Assembly (NCBI RefSeq): GCF_001746415.1
Contig: NZ_MEHJ01000001.1
Location: 124,001-188,000, forward strand
Origin: Streptomyces agglomeratus
GTDB lineage: Bacteria > Actinomycetota > Actinomycetes > Streptomycetales > Streptomycetaceae
Direction: 5' to 3'
DNA: 64,000 bases
Shown in pieces: positions 9,835 through 19,268 of the stretch (positions are counted from its first letter, which is position 1; the number at the start of each line of letters is the position of its first letter). The notes beneath the pieces were generated by a model. It was not told the origin of the DNA, made no database searches, and saw only the letters and a list, made by a program, of their open reading frames with translations. Both the position numbers and the translations under genes were made by a program.

Positions 9835-11014
9835 TCATGTGAGGCCGAGATGGGTGAGGGTGCGGGTTTGGTCCCTGGCTGTCCGGCGGAGGCCGGCGGC
9901 GATGTTGCGGACGCCGGCGAGGCGGAGGGCTCCGATTGCGAGGTTTCTGTAGGTCGCCATCGCCTGGGGTGCGTTCCCGGTCCGCAGTTGGGAGGCGTCC
10001 TCGGCGAAGGTGACGTCTCTGATGTGGTGCAGGGCCTCGACCGTCCAGTGCCCGCGGATCAGTTGGGCGACCCGGGCGGGCGGGGCCTGTTCCGCGGCGA
10101 GGCTGGTGACCGCGTAGATGGTCTTGAGGCTGATCTTCCCCGTCGTGCGATTCACGCGGCGGCGGACGATCTGGACGGCCTGGCGGGCGCCAGGGAAGAG
10201 CAGGTTGTTGACCGTGCAGACCTTCAGCCTGCGGATCTCACAGCGTCCGTGCCCGTCGTGCGGGTGCGGTCCTGGAGCGGAATCTGTTGCCAGGGAAGGG
10301 ATTTGAGCTGCGTGCTGAGTTTCTTCGTGTTGCGCTTCACGATCACGATGTAATGGGCGTCCCGCCCCCGCAGATAGGTGGCGTGGTCGGTTTGAGTGTG
10401 CAGGGCATCGCTGGTCACGACGGTGCCAGACAGGTCGGGCAGCGTGTCCAGCAGGGGTCGGAAACGAGTGATCTCGTTGGTCTTCTCACCGACGTCCATC
10501 TGTGCGAGGACCAGCCCGCCGACGTGGTCGCAGGCGGCCAGGAGGTGGACTCTCCGGCCCTTGGCGCGGGCGGCGCCCCGCAGCGACTTCCCGTCGACGG
10601 CCAGTGCCCGCAACCCGCCCGCGTGCTGCTGCCGGCCGGCAAGCCAGGTCCCGACCGCCCGGTCCAGGGCGTTTGCGTCGATCCTGGCCAGGACTCTGCG
10701 GATCGTTGTCTCCGCAGGCCAGGAGCGTTTCGGGAAGAGTGGGTCGACGCGGATACCCAGCCGCTCGAGGAGTTCTTCGGGGGCCTCGGCCACCCATTCA
10801 CTCACCGCCAGCAGCGACCTCGCACCGGCGAGGACCGCGCAGGCGGTCAGGGCCAGCACCGCGGCGAGCGGATGCCGCACTCCGCGGGGATTACGCGGAT
10901 CGGGGACCTGGGCGAGGCACTCCAGCAGGTCGGGGATCTCCCTGGGGGTGGCTCCCGGACGGGGGCCGAGTTGATCCAGGGCAGGGGGATCAGAGATGAT
11001 ACGTCGGCAGGCAC
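9835..11014 (-). pseudogene. ISAs1-family transposase with two frameshifts
   Basis: A DDE transposase of the ISAs1 family: [20 protein letters not shown] (first Asp), [14 protein letters not shown] (second Asp) and [16 protein letters not shown] with [10 protein letters not shown] in the C-terminal part. The central frame spans 10224-10880. The N-terminal residues continue upstream in another frame with a shift near 10990 (a run of C after CTGAT). The C-terminal residues ([16 protein letters not shown] onward) are in a third frame after a shift near 10240. The likely start is the GTG at 11014. At least two indels make it inactive as read. Confidence 0.85.
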
Positions 11015-11206
11015 GGACTTCCCAGGATTACAGAGCGTAGAGAACTCCATGATCGCGGGCGTCCGTGCCTGTTCTGCACCCGACCCCGCCCAATCTGGTC
11101 ATCCGTCAGGGAGCGGGCGTCATCCGACAACACCGAAGCCCTGTGCCGAAGCCCTGGGGCTTATGTGACCACGGAACGGCAGCCGACCAAGGCTCTGCCC
11201 ACGGAC

Positions 11207-11490
11207 CTACTCGCCCGGCGGAACTCGAACGAAGCCCTCGGTCCAGTCATCCTCATCGAGCTCGCAGGGGTCGAAGTAGAAGCACTCCGGTTCATCACGG
11301 AAGCCCGGTAGCAGCGAGCCTGACGCACACGCTCTTCAACCCGTTCAAGGGTTGAGTAGATACCGAGCAGCTTTACGTCGTCGCCGTCCGACTCGTCGCA
11401 GAACACGCCACTCTCATCAACGTGCACTGTCGAGCCGTCGTCGCCAGCTTCGTTCTGGTGGCCGACATGCCACAGCGGATACACGATCAC
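11207..11490 (-). pseudogene. DUF7336-like small protein, frameshifted, inside the ISAs1 unit
   Basis: The first half reads VIVYPLWHVGHQ and DDVKLLGIYSTLERVEERV. The second half, GFRDEPECFYFDPCELDEDD then WTEGFV, is in another frame after a one-base loss near 11312. Together they match my memory of a small Streptomyces family (pattern: WHVH, KLIGVYS, PGFRD, DxWTEGFV) annotated as DUF7336; function unknown. Its place between the element end and the transposase makes it a passenger gene, now broken. The start at the GTG at 11490 is tentative. Confidence 0.6.
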
Positions 11491-11846
11491 GGGCGCGAAG
11501 CTACCAGCACTCAAGTTCCTGGACGTTCGGCACCCCTCGCCTCCTGGGCCCCCACGATCACAAACCGGGCATCACGCGACTTCGCCGAGGCCCTGGGCTT
11601 GGGATCACGAGGCATCATCGGGAGTTCATGTACTTCACCCGTCCGGTCTTCCCCTTGCCGGTAACTCCCGGATGGAACGGAAGTCCTTGGGCTTTCCCCT
11701 GAGCTTCGCACCACGCCGTTACCGGCATCGCACGTCAAGGGCGGGGACGGGTCATACGGACACAGACCCGTGACTGCACCTACAGCTTCATCAACCGTCT
11801 CTCCAATCGGTCAGTCCACTCAAATTCGTGCAACTTCGTGTCGCAC

Positions 11847-12579
11847 GGTCGCCTTCCCAGTCGCCGAGACGCTCGCGCAGCTCGACGATCGACGGCCGGC
11901 GGTCGATGAGGACGGCCGGGGCCACGAATCTGGGCATACGCTGGTCAGAACGGCGACGCTTCTTCCTCAGCGGTCGGCTGGTGCGAAGTTTCCTGGTCAG
12001 AGTCCTGCTCAAGCCGCCTTTGGCGCCTTGGTAGAGGGCTCGGTAGATGGTTTCGTGGCAGAGGTGCCGCTCGGGATGGTCGGGCCAGCGGGTCTTGAGA
12101 TGGGCGGCGATCTGCTCCGGGCTCCACTCCACGTCGAGCTTGGACTGCACCTCGGCTTTCAGCTCGGAGTCCGTGGACAGCTTGGATCGTCTAGGACGTC
12201 CTGCTCGTTCGCGGCCGCGGTGGTGCGCCAGATCGGCGTCGTATCGGCCGTAGTCGTGCGGGCGGCTGTTGCGCCGCAACTCCCGGCTGACCGTCGACGG
12301 TGCCCGCCCGAGCAGGCCGGCTATCTCCCGGATGGCCAGGCCGCGGCCACGCAACGAAGCGATCCTTCGGCGCTCCGACAGCGACAAGTACCGACCCGAA
12401 CGCGAGGCTTCCGGGAGGTAGTCGGGTGGCAGGCCGCCATTCTCCGCCCGCCACCGGTAGCCCGTCTTGCGCCCGATCCCGAGTTGCCTGCACGCCTCGA
12501 CGCTGCCCACTCCAGCCGCCAGAAGGCGCCAGTACTCGGCCTCGAGCTCCAGTCTGCGCTTGCGTCCCCGCCTCGCCAT
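11847..12579 (-). pseudogene. IS30-family transposase, 5' exon
   Basis: N-terminal 244 codons of an IS30 transposase. An HTH near residues 30-60 (VEACRQLGIGRKTGYRW), a second IS30 HTH reading REIAGLLGRAPSTVSRELRR, then DVEWSPEQIAAHL, LCHETIYRALYQG and, at the break, ERLGDWEGD with the first catalytic Asp. The start is the ATG at 12579, preceded by GGAG; the open frame extends further upstream into the 7-bp repeat tract but lacks coding character. The group II intron starts at 11846. Splicing would restore about 420 codons, so the exon pair could still be expressed if the intron can be removed. Confidence 0.85.
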
Positions 12580-12590
12580 CAACACTCCAC

Positions 12591-12668
12591 AATGATCAAT
12601 GATCAATGATCAATGATCAATGATCAATGATCAATGATCAATGATCAATGATCAATGATCAATGATCA
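12591..12668. repeat. Tandem 7-bp repeat, about 11 copies of TGATCAA
   Basis: A perfect head-to-tail array of a 7-bp unit containing the palindrome TGATCA, about 78 bp, strikingly AT-rich for this genome. It ends 12 bp upstream of the IS30 transposase start codon, so it occupies the promoter/leader region and, depending on where the element ends, may lie inside the IS. The bases from 12669 to 12947 show no gene. Confidence 0.95.
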
Positions 12669-12947
12669 AGGAATGTTGCGACAAGCGTTAGAACCCAAGC
12701 GTCGGATGCGGCTCACTATTCAAGCGTCGCCGACAACCATGCGTCGGTGCGCGGATCACCGTCAAGGGGGACGCAGGCGCCGTGACATCGGTACGGCGTT
12801 CTCGAGGGCGACAGAGCCGTTTCTTTTGCAGTGCCTGTGCCGTCGGTCCTCAAGGCCACAATCAGATCTCAAGGACTGACGGCACGCGCCCCTTCTGATT
12901 CACCATCGGCGCTGCCGTGGCTATTGGGGGACGGGACACGAGGAGAG

Positions 12948-13121
12948 TCAGCTGTTGGCGCGCTCCTCGGACAGGATCTGCTGGCGCAGTTCCACCAGTG
13001 CCCGCAGGGCTTGGCTGTACATCTGGATGCTCTTCTCGCTGTGCGTGTCGACGGCCGTCTTGACTTCCTTGAAGGTCTTGGCGATGACCTCGTCCAGGTC
13101 GTTCTTGTTGATGCCGTTCAT
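12948..13121 (-). CDS. Small helical hypothetical protein (57 aa)
   Basis: A 57-residue, charged, largely helical protein (DEVIAKTFKEVKTAVDTH, then ALRALVELRQQILSEE), probably a coiled coil. Its composition is richer in Lys, Asn and Ile than its neighbours. I start at the ATG at 13121; the in-frame ATG at 13133 is possible, and the open frame continues much further upstream into what looks like a different, decayed gene. I do not recognise the family. Confidence 0.5.
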   Translation of the reverse strand: MNGINKNDLDEVIAKTFKEVKTAVDTHSEKSIQMYSQALRALVELRQQILSEERANS

Positions 13122-13298
13122 GCGTTTTTCCATTCCATAGGGGTGGTCAGTCTCGGTTGACCGGCCACGAGGTGATTTTTTGCCAGGGACCGCAGTCCGT
13201 GACAGCCGCCCCCACCCCGCCGCCGCGTCCGGCGCATCTACGGTTTCGGCGTACGCGGTGGTGGCGATGCGCACGCGTTGGGGGCCAGTGAGGTCGGG

Positions 13299-13484
13299 CC
13301 TTGACCCAAGGCCCTGCGCGTACTCACCCCACCCGCCGCTATACCCAAACGGTATCCACACCCGCGCCCGGCGCGCGTCCCGTACCCGCTGTGCCAGGAC
13401 CACTGCGGCCGGCCGTGCTTCACCAATCGCCGCCCGCAGTTGCTCGGTCAGTCGTACCGCATCCGCCCGGCGAACCGCCTCCAT
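13299..13484 (-). pseudogene. Possible remnant of a plasmid/phage-type helical protein
   Basis: The frame upstream of the 57-residue gene contains a block reading RLTEQLRAAIGEARPAA, then ARVWIPFGYSGGWGEYA. This recalls a widespread actinobacterial family (pattern: long helix, then LGYxSWxEY) found on plasmids and integrative elements. It has no clear start and loses coding character after about 13299. The assignment is from memory of the pattern only. Confidence 0.3.
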
Positions 13485-13564
13485 GGCCGGATCATCGCCC
13501 GGCTCGCTCACTCCATGGTGCGCCCCGCGACGGGCGGCGGGACAGAGGGCGCGGCGCGGCGTAC

Positions 13565-14131
13565 CTATGCCGGGTCTTCGGCGGTCACCTGGCGTTTGGT
13601 GAACCGGTGCCACCAGTGGCGGCGTCGGGGATGCACTGCGCGACCCAGCCGGAGGCCGATCAGCAGGTAACCAATGAGGGCACCCGTGGTGTTGAGCAGA
13701 ACATCATCGACGTCGAAAGCGCGCCCGGTAATGAGGGCGCCTTGGACGAGTTCGACGAGGAGCATCGTGAGAGCGGTGGCCGCCGCTACGCGGACCAGTC
13801 CTCGCGTTCGGGGTACCAGTACCGGCAGCAGCACACCGAACGGTATCCCCATCACGATATTGCCGCCGAGCTGCTTGACTGTGTCAGCGGCCGTGGGCTG
13901 CACGAGATAAGCACGGATGGAGTCACCAGGGCGCAGGTTAGTGTGCGTCAACGGCACGGATGCTGCCGAGGATTCCAGAGTGAGCCGGGCCAGCACCACC
14001 GCAAATGCGACCGTCCCCGCGAAGGCCAGTATCATGGCCAGCACCCGGCCGAGCGTAGACAGGGGAGGTTTTCCGGGAACCCGCTCCCCAGAATTCTTCG
14101 CGTTTTTGTTACGCAGGACTATCCGCGCCAT
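13565..14131 (-). CDS. VanZ-like membrane protein
   Basis: A 188-residue protein of the VanZ family. TM1 is at about residues 28-50, then DSIRAYLVQP, then NIVMGIPFGVLLPVLVPR (TM2), a third TM near AATALTMLLVELVQG, and the characteristic RAFDVDDVLLNTTGALIGY ahead of TM4. VanZ proteins confer low teicoplanin resistance in enterococci; in Streptomyces they are common and mostly uncharacterised. The ATG at 14131 follows GGGAG. It stands alone, with decayed sequence on both sides. Confidence 0.85.
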   Translation of the reverse strand: MARIVLRNKNAKNSGERVPGKPPLSTLGRVLAMILAFAGTVAFAVVLARLTLESSAASVPLTHTNLRPGDSIRAYLVQPTAADTVKQLGGNIVMGIPFGVLLPVLVPRTRGLVRVAAATALTMLLVELVQGALITGRAFDVDDVLLNTTGALIGYLLIGLRLGRAVHPRRRHWWHRFTKRQVTAEDPA

Positions 14132-14964
14132 TACGAGCTCCCAGCCAGGGGTAGTTTGCTTGGACGTTCCGATACCCGAGCTGTGGAGCGGCGCGCTTCG
14201 CAGCGGTTCACGCAGGGACCGTACGTGTCCGTACAGGTCGTCTCGCCCAGGAGACGGTGGGCGGGCATGCGGCGCGACAGCGCGTCGTCGGGTACCTCAG
14301 AGACCGTGGCGGACATTGACCACCGACGGATCAGTTTGATTGTGTCATGGCCGGGTTCGCTGGCGCGACGCCCGGGTGGTTTTGGTCTTTGCTGTTGGCG
14401 ACCTCAGCCGGCGGCCCAGTCAGTGGCGCCGGGATCACGACCGGCTCGTGCACGCGTCAGGATGGCGCAAGGTCGCTGCCGCCTTCGACGAGCCTCAACT
14501 GGGCCCCGTGTGACGCTGGGGGTCGCGGTCCCACGGCATCGAGACCGAACTGGTCGCCGAACTCCGGCCTGGGGAAGGACCCGGAGCGCGCGGTGACCCT
14601 GGCCGAGCAGCTGGAGGCGGTCGCCCCGTAGAGCCAACAGCCAAGAGCGCTGAACCTGACCGGAGAGGCTTCCCCCTCATCAATTTCGGCCGACAGCCCA
14701 GAACAACTACACCTCAGGTTCCACCCCGATAAGCGGGATATCCGAATCTCGCTCAAGGTCGAGTAGGTGGCCGACCGAGAGTACGGCAGCGTGACACTCG
14801 ACAACAGCAACGACCGCAACAGCTGCCACAACGGACCTGGCTACCCCATAGCCTGAAGCGGGCAACACGGTCGGCATTCTCCAGTCGGACCCCCTTGATG
14901 CCCCTTGGCCGAACCGCCCAGCCATCGGGTTTCCCTGGGGGCGTGAGAGAGGTGCGGGTTCTTG
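14132..14964. other. Intergenic stretch, no convincing gene
   Basis: The open frames here are short and change coding character repeatedly. A short stretch near 14440-14510 reads like a protein in one plus-strand frame (DRLVHASGWRKVAAAFDEP), so this may be decayed coding sequence. I see no RNA gene or clear hairpin. Confidence 0.4.
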
Positions 14965-15942
14965 TCAGCGGTGGATCTTGGCTAGTTCGGCGTTGAACTG
15001 GGCACCGATGAGCAGGGCGAGGTTGGACAGCCAGACCCACACCAGGAAGACGACGATCCCGGCGAGGGAGCCGTACAGCCGATTGTAGGAGTCGACCTGC
15101 GAGGCATAGAGGGCGAAGCCGGCGGAGGCGGCGAGCCACAGGGTTATGGCGAGAGCGTCTCCTAGAAGTCTTTGCCGCACGCCGCGCGTCTGGGCCGGGC
15201 CCGAGCGGAACAGCACCAGCACCAGGACGGCGACCAGGCCCATTAGGAGTGGCCACTTCAGTAGGTTCCATGCGGTGCCGGCCATGATGCTGTCCATGCC
15301 TACGAGCCGGCCGAGGGCGGGGGCCGCTTCGGCGGTCAGGATGAGCACCAGGGCGCTGGTGACCAGGAGCGCCAGCAATACCAGAGCGGTGATCACCAGT
15401 CGTGGTGCGGTCCTCCATGCGGGGCGGAGGTCCTCGACGCCGTGCATGGCGTGCAGGGCTCGGCGGAAGACTCCCAGGTAGCTGGAGGAAGACCACAGAG
15501 CGCCGATCGTGCCGAAGACCGCCAGAATCCAGGCAGCTGTGCGCTGGTCGGCCATGCTCCTGAGCGTGCTGTGCATTACCGGGCGTGACTCGGCCGGGAC
15601 AACAGCGATCACATTGCTGATGAGGTTCTCTGTGGCCGAGGGGCCGGCGATCCCGATCAGCGAGACCGTGACCAGGAGGGTGGGGAAAAGCGCAAGCACC
15701 GCATAATAAGTGAGCGCGGCGGCGTAGTCCGTCAGATTGTCGTTCCACACCGATGCTGGTGTCCGCCGCAGCGCGGTGCCGATGTCATGCCGGCCGGGCA
15801 GGTTACGCGCATACGTCGTGGCGGCATGCGGTGTCCAGGAGGCGGTGCCCCGGAGCCGGCTGATGGGGTGCAGCCGGCACCGTCCATCTTCAGCGCAGGT
15901 GTCGGCGACTTGCTCATCGCGCTGCCCTCCACTCGTACCCAA
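14965..15942 (-). CDS. YihY/BrkB-family membrane protein
   Basis: A 325-residue YihY/virulence-factor-BrkB family protein with about six membrane segments (for example LTYYAVLALFPTLLVTVSL, the hallmark N-terminal motif, and LAGIVVFLVWVWLSNLALL near the C-terminus, followed by GAQFNAEL). The family is probably a permease or membrane-shaping protein of unknown substrate. The N-terminal 45 residues before the first helix are poorly conserved and the TTG start is uncertain. A second, decayed BrkB gene is at 42150-42864; both lie near a GAF-PP2C gene. Confidence 0.9.
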   Translation of the reverse strand: MGTSGGQRDEQVADTCAEDGRCRLHPISRLRGTASWTPHAATTYARNLPGRHDIGTALRRTPASVWNDNLTDYAAALTYYAVLALFPTLLVTVSLIGIAGPSATENLISNVIAVVPAESRPVMHSTLRSMADQRTAAWILAVFGTIGALWSSSSYLGVFRRALHAMHGVEDLRPAWRTAPRLVITALVLLALLVTSALVLILTAEAAPALGRLVGMDSIMAGTAWNLLKWPLLMGLVAVLVLVLFRSGPAQTRGVRQRLLGDALAITLWLAASAGFALYASQVDSYNRLYGSLAGIVVFLVWVWLSNLALLIGAQFNAELAKIHR

Positions 15943-16517
15943 GGTCCACCACTCTTGTATGTAGGTTCTCCGATGCGCCGCTGACCAACGTTACGGGCAC
16001 TGGGGCACGGTGAGCCGCATCGCGCTCTCGTGCAGGCCTGGTAGGGGTTACCGGACACGGCGCTTGTTGTTGCCCCTGCGCCCCAAACGCAGAGCAGGGC
16101 GGTGGTGTCCGCGACCGCGGCCAGATCGGCCAGCAAGGTACGGATGGCCGCATCGTCGCCGTTGCGGACACCATGTGCTCGATCGTCTCGCGGGCGCGGG
16201 GGTTTCATGCCCGCCGGAACGGCCGGGGTCCAACCAAGGTGTGCGAGCGGCTGTACGAGGCGCACTGACTGCGATTGTGCGGCGATCACCGCTGCCCGGG
16301 TCGACGAACCGGACCATGACGGGTGCCCCGCGGCACAGGGTTCGCACGACCGGTGTAGTTCCTGGCCGCACGTGGTCCGAGAGGGGCGGGCCAGCCGGGC
16401 GGCCGGGCCCCGAGAGCCTCATGGTGCAATGGGGCCTGTCCGGTGCCGCTTCGGCTCGGATCTTCGCCTACCGCGGGATGAAAGTCCCGGGCGGCATCGA
16501 GCAGCAAGGGGTCCGCT
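15943..16517. other. Intergenic, possible SnoaL-like remnant
   Basis: Between divergent BrkB and PP2C genes. On the minus strand near 16080-16175 one frame reads GDDAAIRTLLADLAAVADT, which resembles the start of SnoaL-like (NTF2-fold) proteins, but it degrades immediately. The end of the region carries the AAGGGG ribosome binding site (16506-16511) of the following phosphatase gene. Confidence 0.35.
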
Positions 16518-17834
16518 GTGAGCGCAGGAGAGCCGGACGGCGGGCGGGCCTCTCGTCCTGACGCGGGCGGAAGCCGCCCTGGCAGGGCGATGACTCTGGC
16601 GGGGATACTGGAGGCGGCGGAGGCTGCGGCGCCCGTGGAGTCGCTCGACGTGGTCGCGCGGATGCTCAGGGAGCACCTCGGGGCGGCGTCGGTGTCGTTC
16701 CTGATCACGGACTTCACCGGCAGTTCGGTCGTACGGATGGGGGCCGCGGACAGCGTCGATACCGATGAGCCGGCCCAGCGGATCCCGCTGCGCGGCACCC
16801 TGTACGAGGACGTGATCCGCAGCCAGCAGCCGCAGGTCGAGCACGAGGGCCGGCACGTGTGCGTGGTCGCCCCGGTGACCAACCGCGGGGACGCCATCGG
16901 ACTCCTCGAACTGTTCCTGCCCTCCGTACCTGACGCGGAGGTGATGCGGGACATCGGTGAGACCGCGCACGCGCTCGCGTACATCGTCATCGCGAACCGG
17001 TCCCACAGCGACGTGTACCAGTGGAGCCGGCGCACCAAGCCACTGAACCTGGCCGCGGAGATCCAGCACCAGCTGCTCCCGGCGTCACTGGCGTGCGAGG
17101 CGGCGCAGTTCGCGGTCGCCGGGGCCCTGGAGCCCGCCGAACACGTCGGGGGCGACACCTTCGACTACGTCATCGACCGGGACACCGTCCAGCTCTCGGT
17201 AACCGACGCCATGGGCCACGACGTCGACGCCGCACTGCTCGCCACCCTGGTGGTGAGCGCCCTGCGACGGGCCCGGCGGGAAGGTGCCGACCTAGCCGAA
17301 CAGGCCCGCCACGCCGACCAGGCCATGCGCGACCACGGGCGCAGGGGCTTCGTCAGCGGCCAGCTGCTGCGCATCAGCCTGCTCGACGGCCGGACGGAGT
17401 TCGTCAACGCCGGGCACCCCTGGCCGCTGCGGATGCGCGATGGGAAGGTGGAGGAGATCGTTCCGAAAGTCGACCGGCCGTTCGGTCTCAACGTCCGTAC
17501 ATCACAGGCCAACACCTACCGGGTGCAGACGCTGGACCTTCAGCCAGGCGACCGGCTGATCATGCTGACCGACGGAATGCTGGAGCGCCACGCCGAGAAC
17601 CTCGACCTCGCAGACCTCATCATCCGCACCCGCGAACTGCACCCCCGTGAGGCCGCCCGCACCCTCATCAAAGCGATCGTCGACGCCGGAGACGGTCACC
17701 TCCACGACGACGCGACCGTCATGTGCCTGGATTGGCACGGCGTCCACAACTCCGAGCGAGACGCCACCAACGGCGCCGACCTCACCGACGCCTCACCACC
17801 ATCCACGACAGGGCCACCCGCTCCCCACCGATGA
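16518..17834 (+). CDS. GAF-PP2C SpoIIE-type phosphatase
   Basis: A 438-residue soluble RsbU-like phosphatase. A GAF-like N-terminal domain spans about residues 25-160, a linker helix reads LNLAAEIQHQLLPASL (typical of SpoIIE family PP2C), and the PP2C domain spans about 175-405 with VGGDTFDYV, TDAMGHDVDAALL, FVNAGHPWPL, LIMLTDGMLE and the C-terminal DDATVMCLDW. All metal-binding Asp residues are present, unlike in its relative at 1642. The GTG start is set by AAGGGG six bases upstream. Its likely substrate is a phosphorylated STAS protein. The truncated IS1380 copy lies just downstream. Confidence 0.92.
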   Translation: MSAGEPDGGRASRPDAGGSRPGRAMTLAGILEAAEAAAPVESLDVVARMLREHLGAASVSFLITDFTGSSVVRMGAADSVDTDEPAQRIPLRGTLYEDVIRSQQPQVEHEGRHVCVVAPVTNRGDAIGLLELFLPSVPDAEVMRDIGETAHALAYIVIANRSHSDVYQWSRRTKPLNLAAEIQHQLLPASLACEAAQFAVAGALEPAEHVGGDTFDYVIDRDTVQLSVTDAMGHDVDAALLATLVVSALRRARREGADLAEQARHADQAMRDHGRRGFVSGQLLRISLLDGRTEFVNAGHPWPLRMRDGKVEEIVPKVDRPFGLNVRTSQANTYRVQTLDLQPGDRLIMLTDGMLERHAENLDLADLIIRTRELHPREAARTLIKAIVDAGDGHLHDDATVMCLDWHGVHNSERDATNGADLTDASPPSTTGPPAPHR

Positions 17835-17956
17835 CCCGGGCGGGCGAGGGCAGGAGGCACGGCACGCAACCGGGGCCTATCCGGCCCGGGTCAACGTCTG
17901 CCTTTCCGCTCGGCGCATGCCGTCTCCTTGGTGGCGCGGCCACCGGACCGAGCGGG

Positions 17957-19228
17957 GCGGGAGGGGAAGCGGCCGAACCCGGTGCTCTTGCCGCACCGGA
18001 TGTGGTCCTCGACGGTGGCATGCCCGCGGTGGCGGACCTCCAGGAACTGGGCGGAGCCACCACCAGAGTACGGGGTGTCGGTGAGGAACACCTGGTGTCG
18101 CAGGCCCTCGTCCTGGTCGAACAGGGACAGCTGGGCGCCGGGGTGCGGCCGCTCTCGGCGCACGATGATGCGGGTGCCGGCCGGGTAGCCGTCCAGATCG
18201 ACCATGCCGGTCAGCTCGGCGACCGCGGCGCCACCACGCAGAGTCCCGTCCTGGTCCAGGGCGGGATGCCAGAGGCCATCGGGCATGGCCCGGACAGCGC
18301 GGCGGACCGGCTCGGTGACGGCGTATCCGACCGAGAAGAAGGTGCGGATTCCTCGTTTCCGCACGTCTCGGACGTGGGCGAGGAAGGCTTTCGCGGATCC
18401 GGCACTGTCGGTGCGGATCAGGATGTCGGTGCCGTGCCGGTCGGCGTCGGGGATCTGCGCGAGTGCCTGGTCGAGCACCGTGATGTGGTCGGCGGCGGTG
18501 TTCGCGCCAGCGTTCCCGGGCCGCAGCCGGCCGGACAGTGCCTCGCCGGTGTTGGCCAGGAAGCACAACAGCGGGTGGAAGCCGAAACCGCCCTTATAGG
18601 TGGGTGCGGCCTGCTCTTTCTCGGAGTGGCAGGTGATCAGCGTGGCGTCGAGGTCCAGGACCAGCCCGGGCAGAATGCGTCCCGCGGCACGGGCTGCGGG
18701 AATGCCCTCGCCCTGTTCGGCGGCCTGCAGCCAGGCGACTTCCCGGGCCTGGGCACGGGCCGAGCGCAGAGAAGACAGTGCCCTCTCATCGGTGTCGGCG
18801 AGCAGCCGCCAGGCCGTAGGGGGCGAGGCGACCGAACCGAACACTCCTGCTTGGTCGCGCAGTACGGCCAGATCGGCAATGGCTTCTCCGCCGTCGGCGA
18901 GCATCCCCGCCAGGTCGGTGGCGATCCGGCCCGGATCATGCCCGGTCCCGCGCGGCCGCAGCGGCCCGAGCGCGGTGGAGTACGCGGCGGTGAGCCCGGG
19001 TCGCCCCAGCGAGATCCGCGAGCAACCGCGCCCCGGCATGACCGACCACCCCCGAACCGTCAGCGGAGATCAGGAGCTTGGGACGCGAACCGATACCCTG
19101 CACGCAGAAAGTGCCTTCCTCTGACGACGACAAGTCCCCTCGACGAGGTCCATCGTCCCAGCTCAGAAGGCACTTTCGTGTTCTCGGCCATCAACTCGTC
19201 CCGTCTCAAACGAAACAGCGAGGCTAAC
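17957..19228 (-). pseudogene. IS1380-family element, truncated and frameshifted
   Basis: A relative of the intact IS1380 at 58031-59719. One terminal repeat is recognisable at about 19206-19228. The transposase reads inward: DGSGVVGHAGARLLADLA in one frame near 19060, a frameshift near 19020, then the long frame TAAYSTALGPLRPRGTGHD onward with LVLDLDATLITCHSEKEQ and IRTDSAGSAKAF. Similarity stops abruptly after GFGRFPSR at 17957, so the last 90 or so residues, the 3' end and the second terminal repeat are missing. The element is dead; the deletion end faces the PP2C gene at 16518-17834. Confidence 0.88.
19107..19177. repeat. Subterminal inverted repeat of IS1380
   Basis: The arms GAAAGTGCCTTC (19107-19118) and GAAGGCACTTTC (19166-19177) are a perfect 12-bp inverted repeat 47 bp apart, straddling the start of the transposase. 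The same structure, with one mismatch, is at 58081-58152 in the intact copy, and one arm remains in the fragment near 25905. It is therefore an element-encoded feature, perhaps a transposase operator or RNA structure. Confidence 0.75.
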
Positions 19229-19268
19229 CGGCGGTAGGCGCGCCATGGCCGGCGCGTGATCACGGGGC

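Larger units (their letters stand above)
9801..11594 (-). mobile_element. ISAs1-type element with a second gene, inserted in the intron
   Basis: A 1.79-kb insertion flanked by the 13-bp direct repeat GGGCTTGGGATCA (9788-9800 and 11595-11607). The two ends form terminal inverted repeats (GGCTTCGGCGTAGTCGCA against GGCCTCGGCGAAGTCGCG, 15 of 18 identical). Removing the segment plus one repeat copy gives a continuous intron domain I. It contains a damaged ISAs1 transposase (9835-11014) and a damaged DUF7336-like gene (11207-11490), both on the minus strand. A 13-bp duplication is longer than the 8-10 bp I expect for this family, so part of it may be chance identity. Confidence 0.75.
7486..11846 (-). 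mobile_element. Group II intron inserted in IS30 transposase, itself interrupted
   Basis: Intron boundaries are defined to the base. The 5' end at 11846 reads GTGCG, and the 3' end at 7486 reads ACCCGAT, with a probable branch-point A seven bases from the end. Domains V and VI are visible at the 3' end, and the maturase lies at 7560-9370. The flanking IS30 exons rejoin perfectly in frame. A domain I heptamer GGTCGCC (9483-9489) is the exact complement of the 5' exon end GGCGACC, a convincing EBS1-IBS1 pair. An ISAs1-type element (9801-11594) sits within domain I; without it the intron is about 2.55 kb. The maturase type suggests the chloroplast-like IIB class, though I could not fold the RNA. 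Confidence 0.9.

Noticed and set aside
12591..12668. CRISPR-like array
   Set aside because: The unit is only 7 bp with no spacers and no cas genes, so it is a simple tandem repeat.
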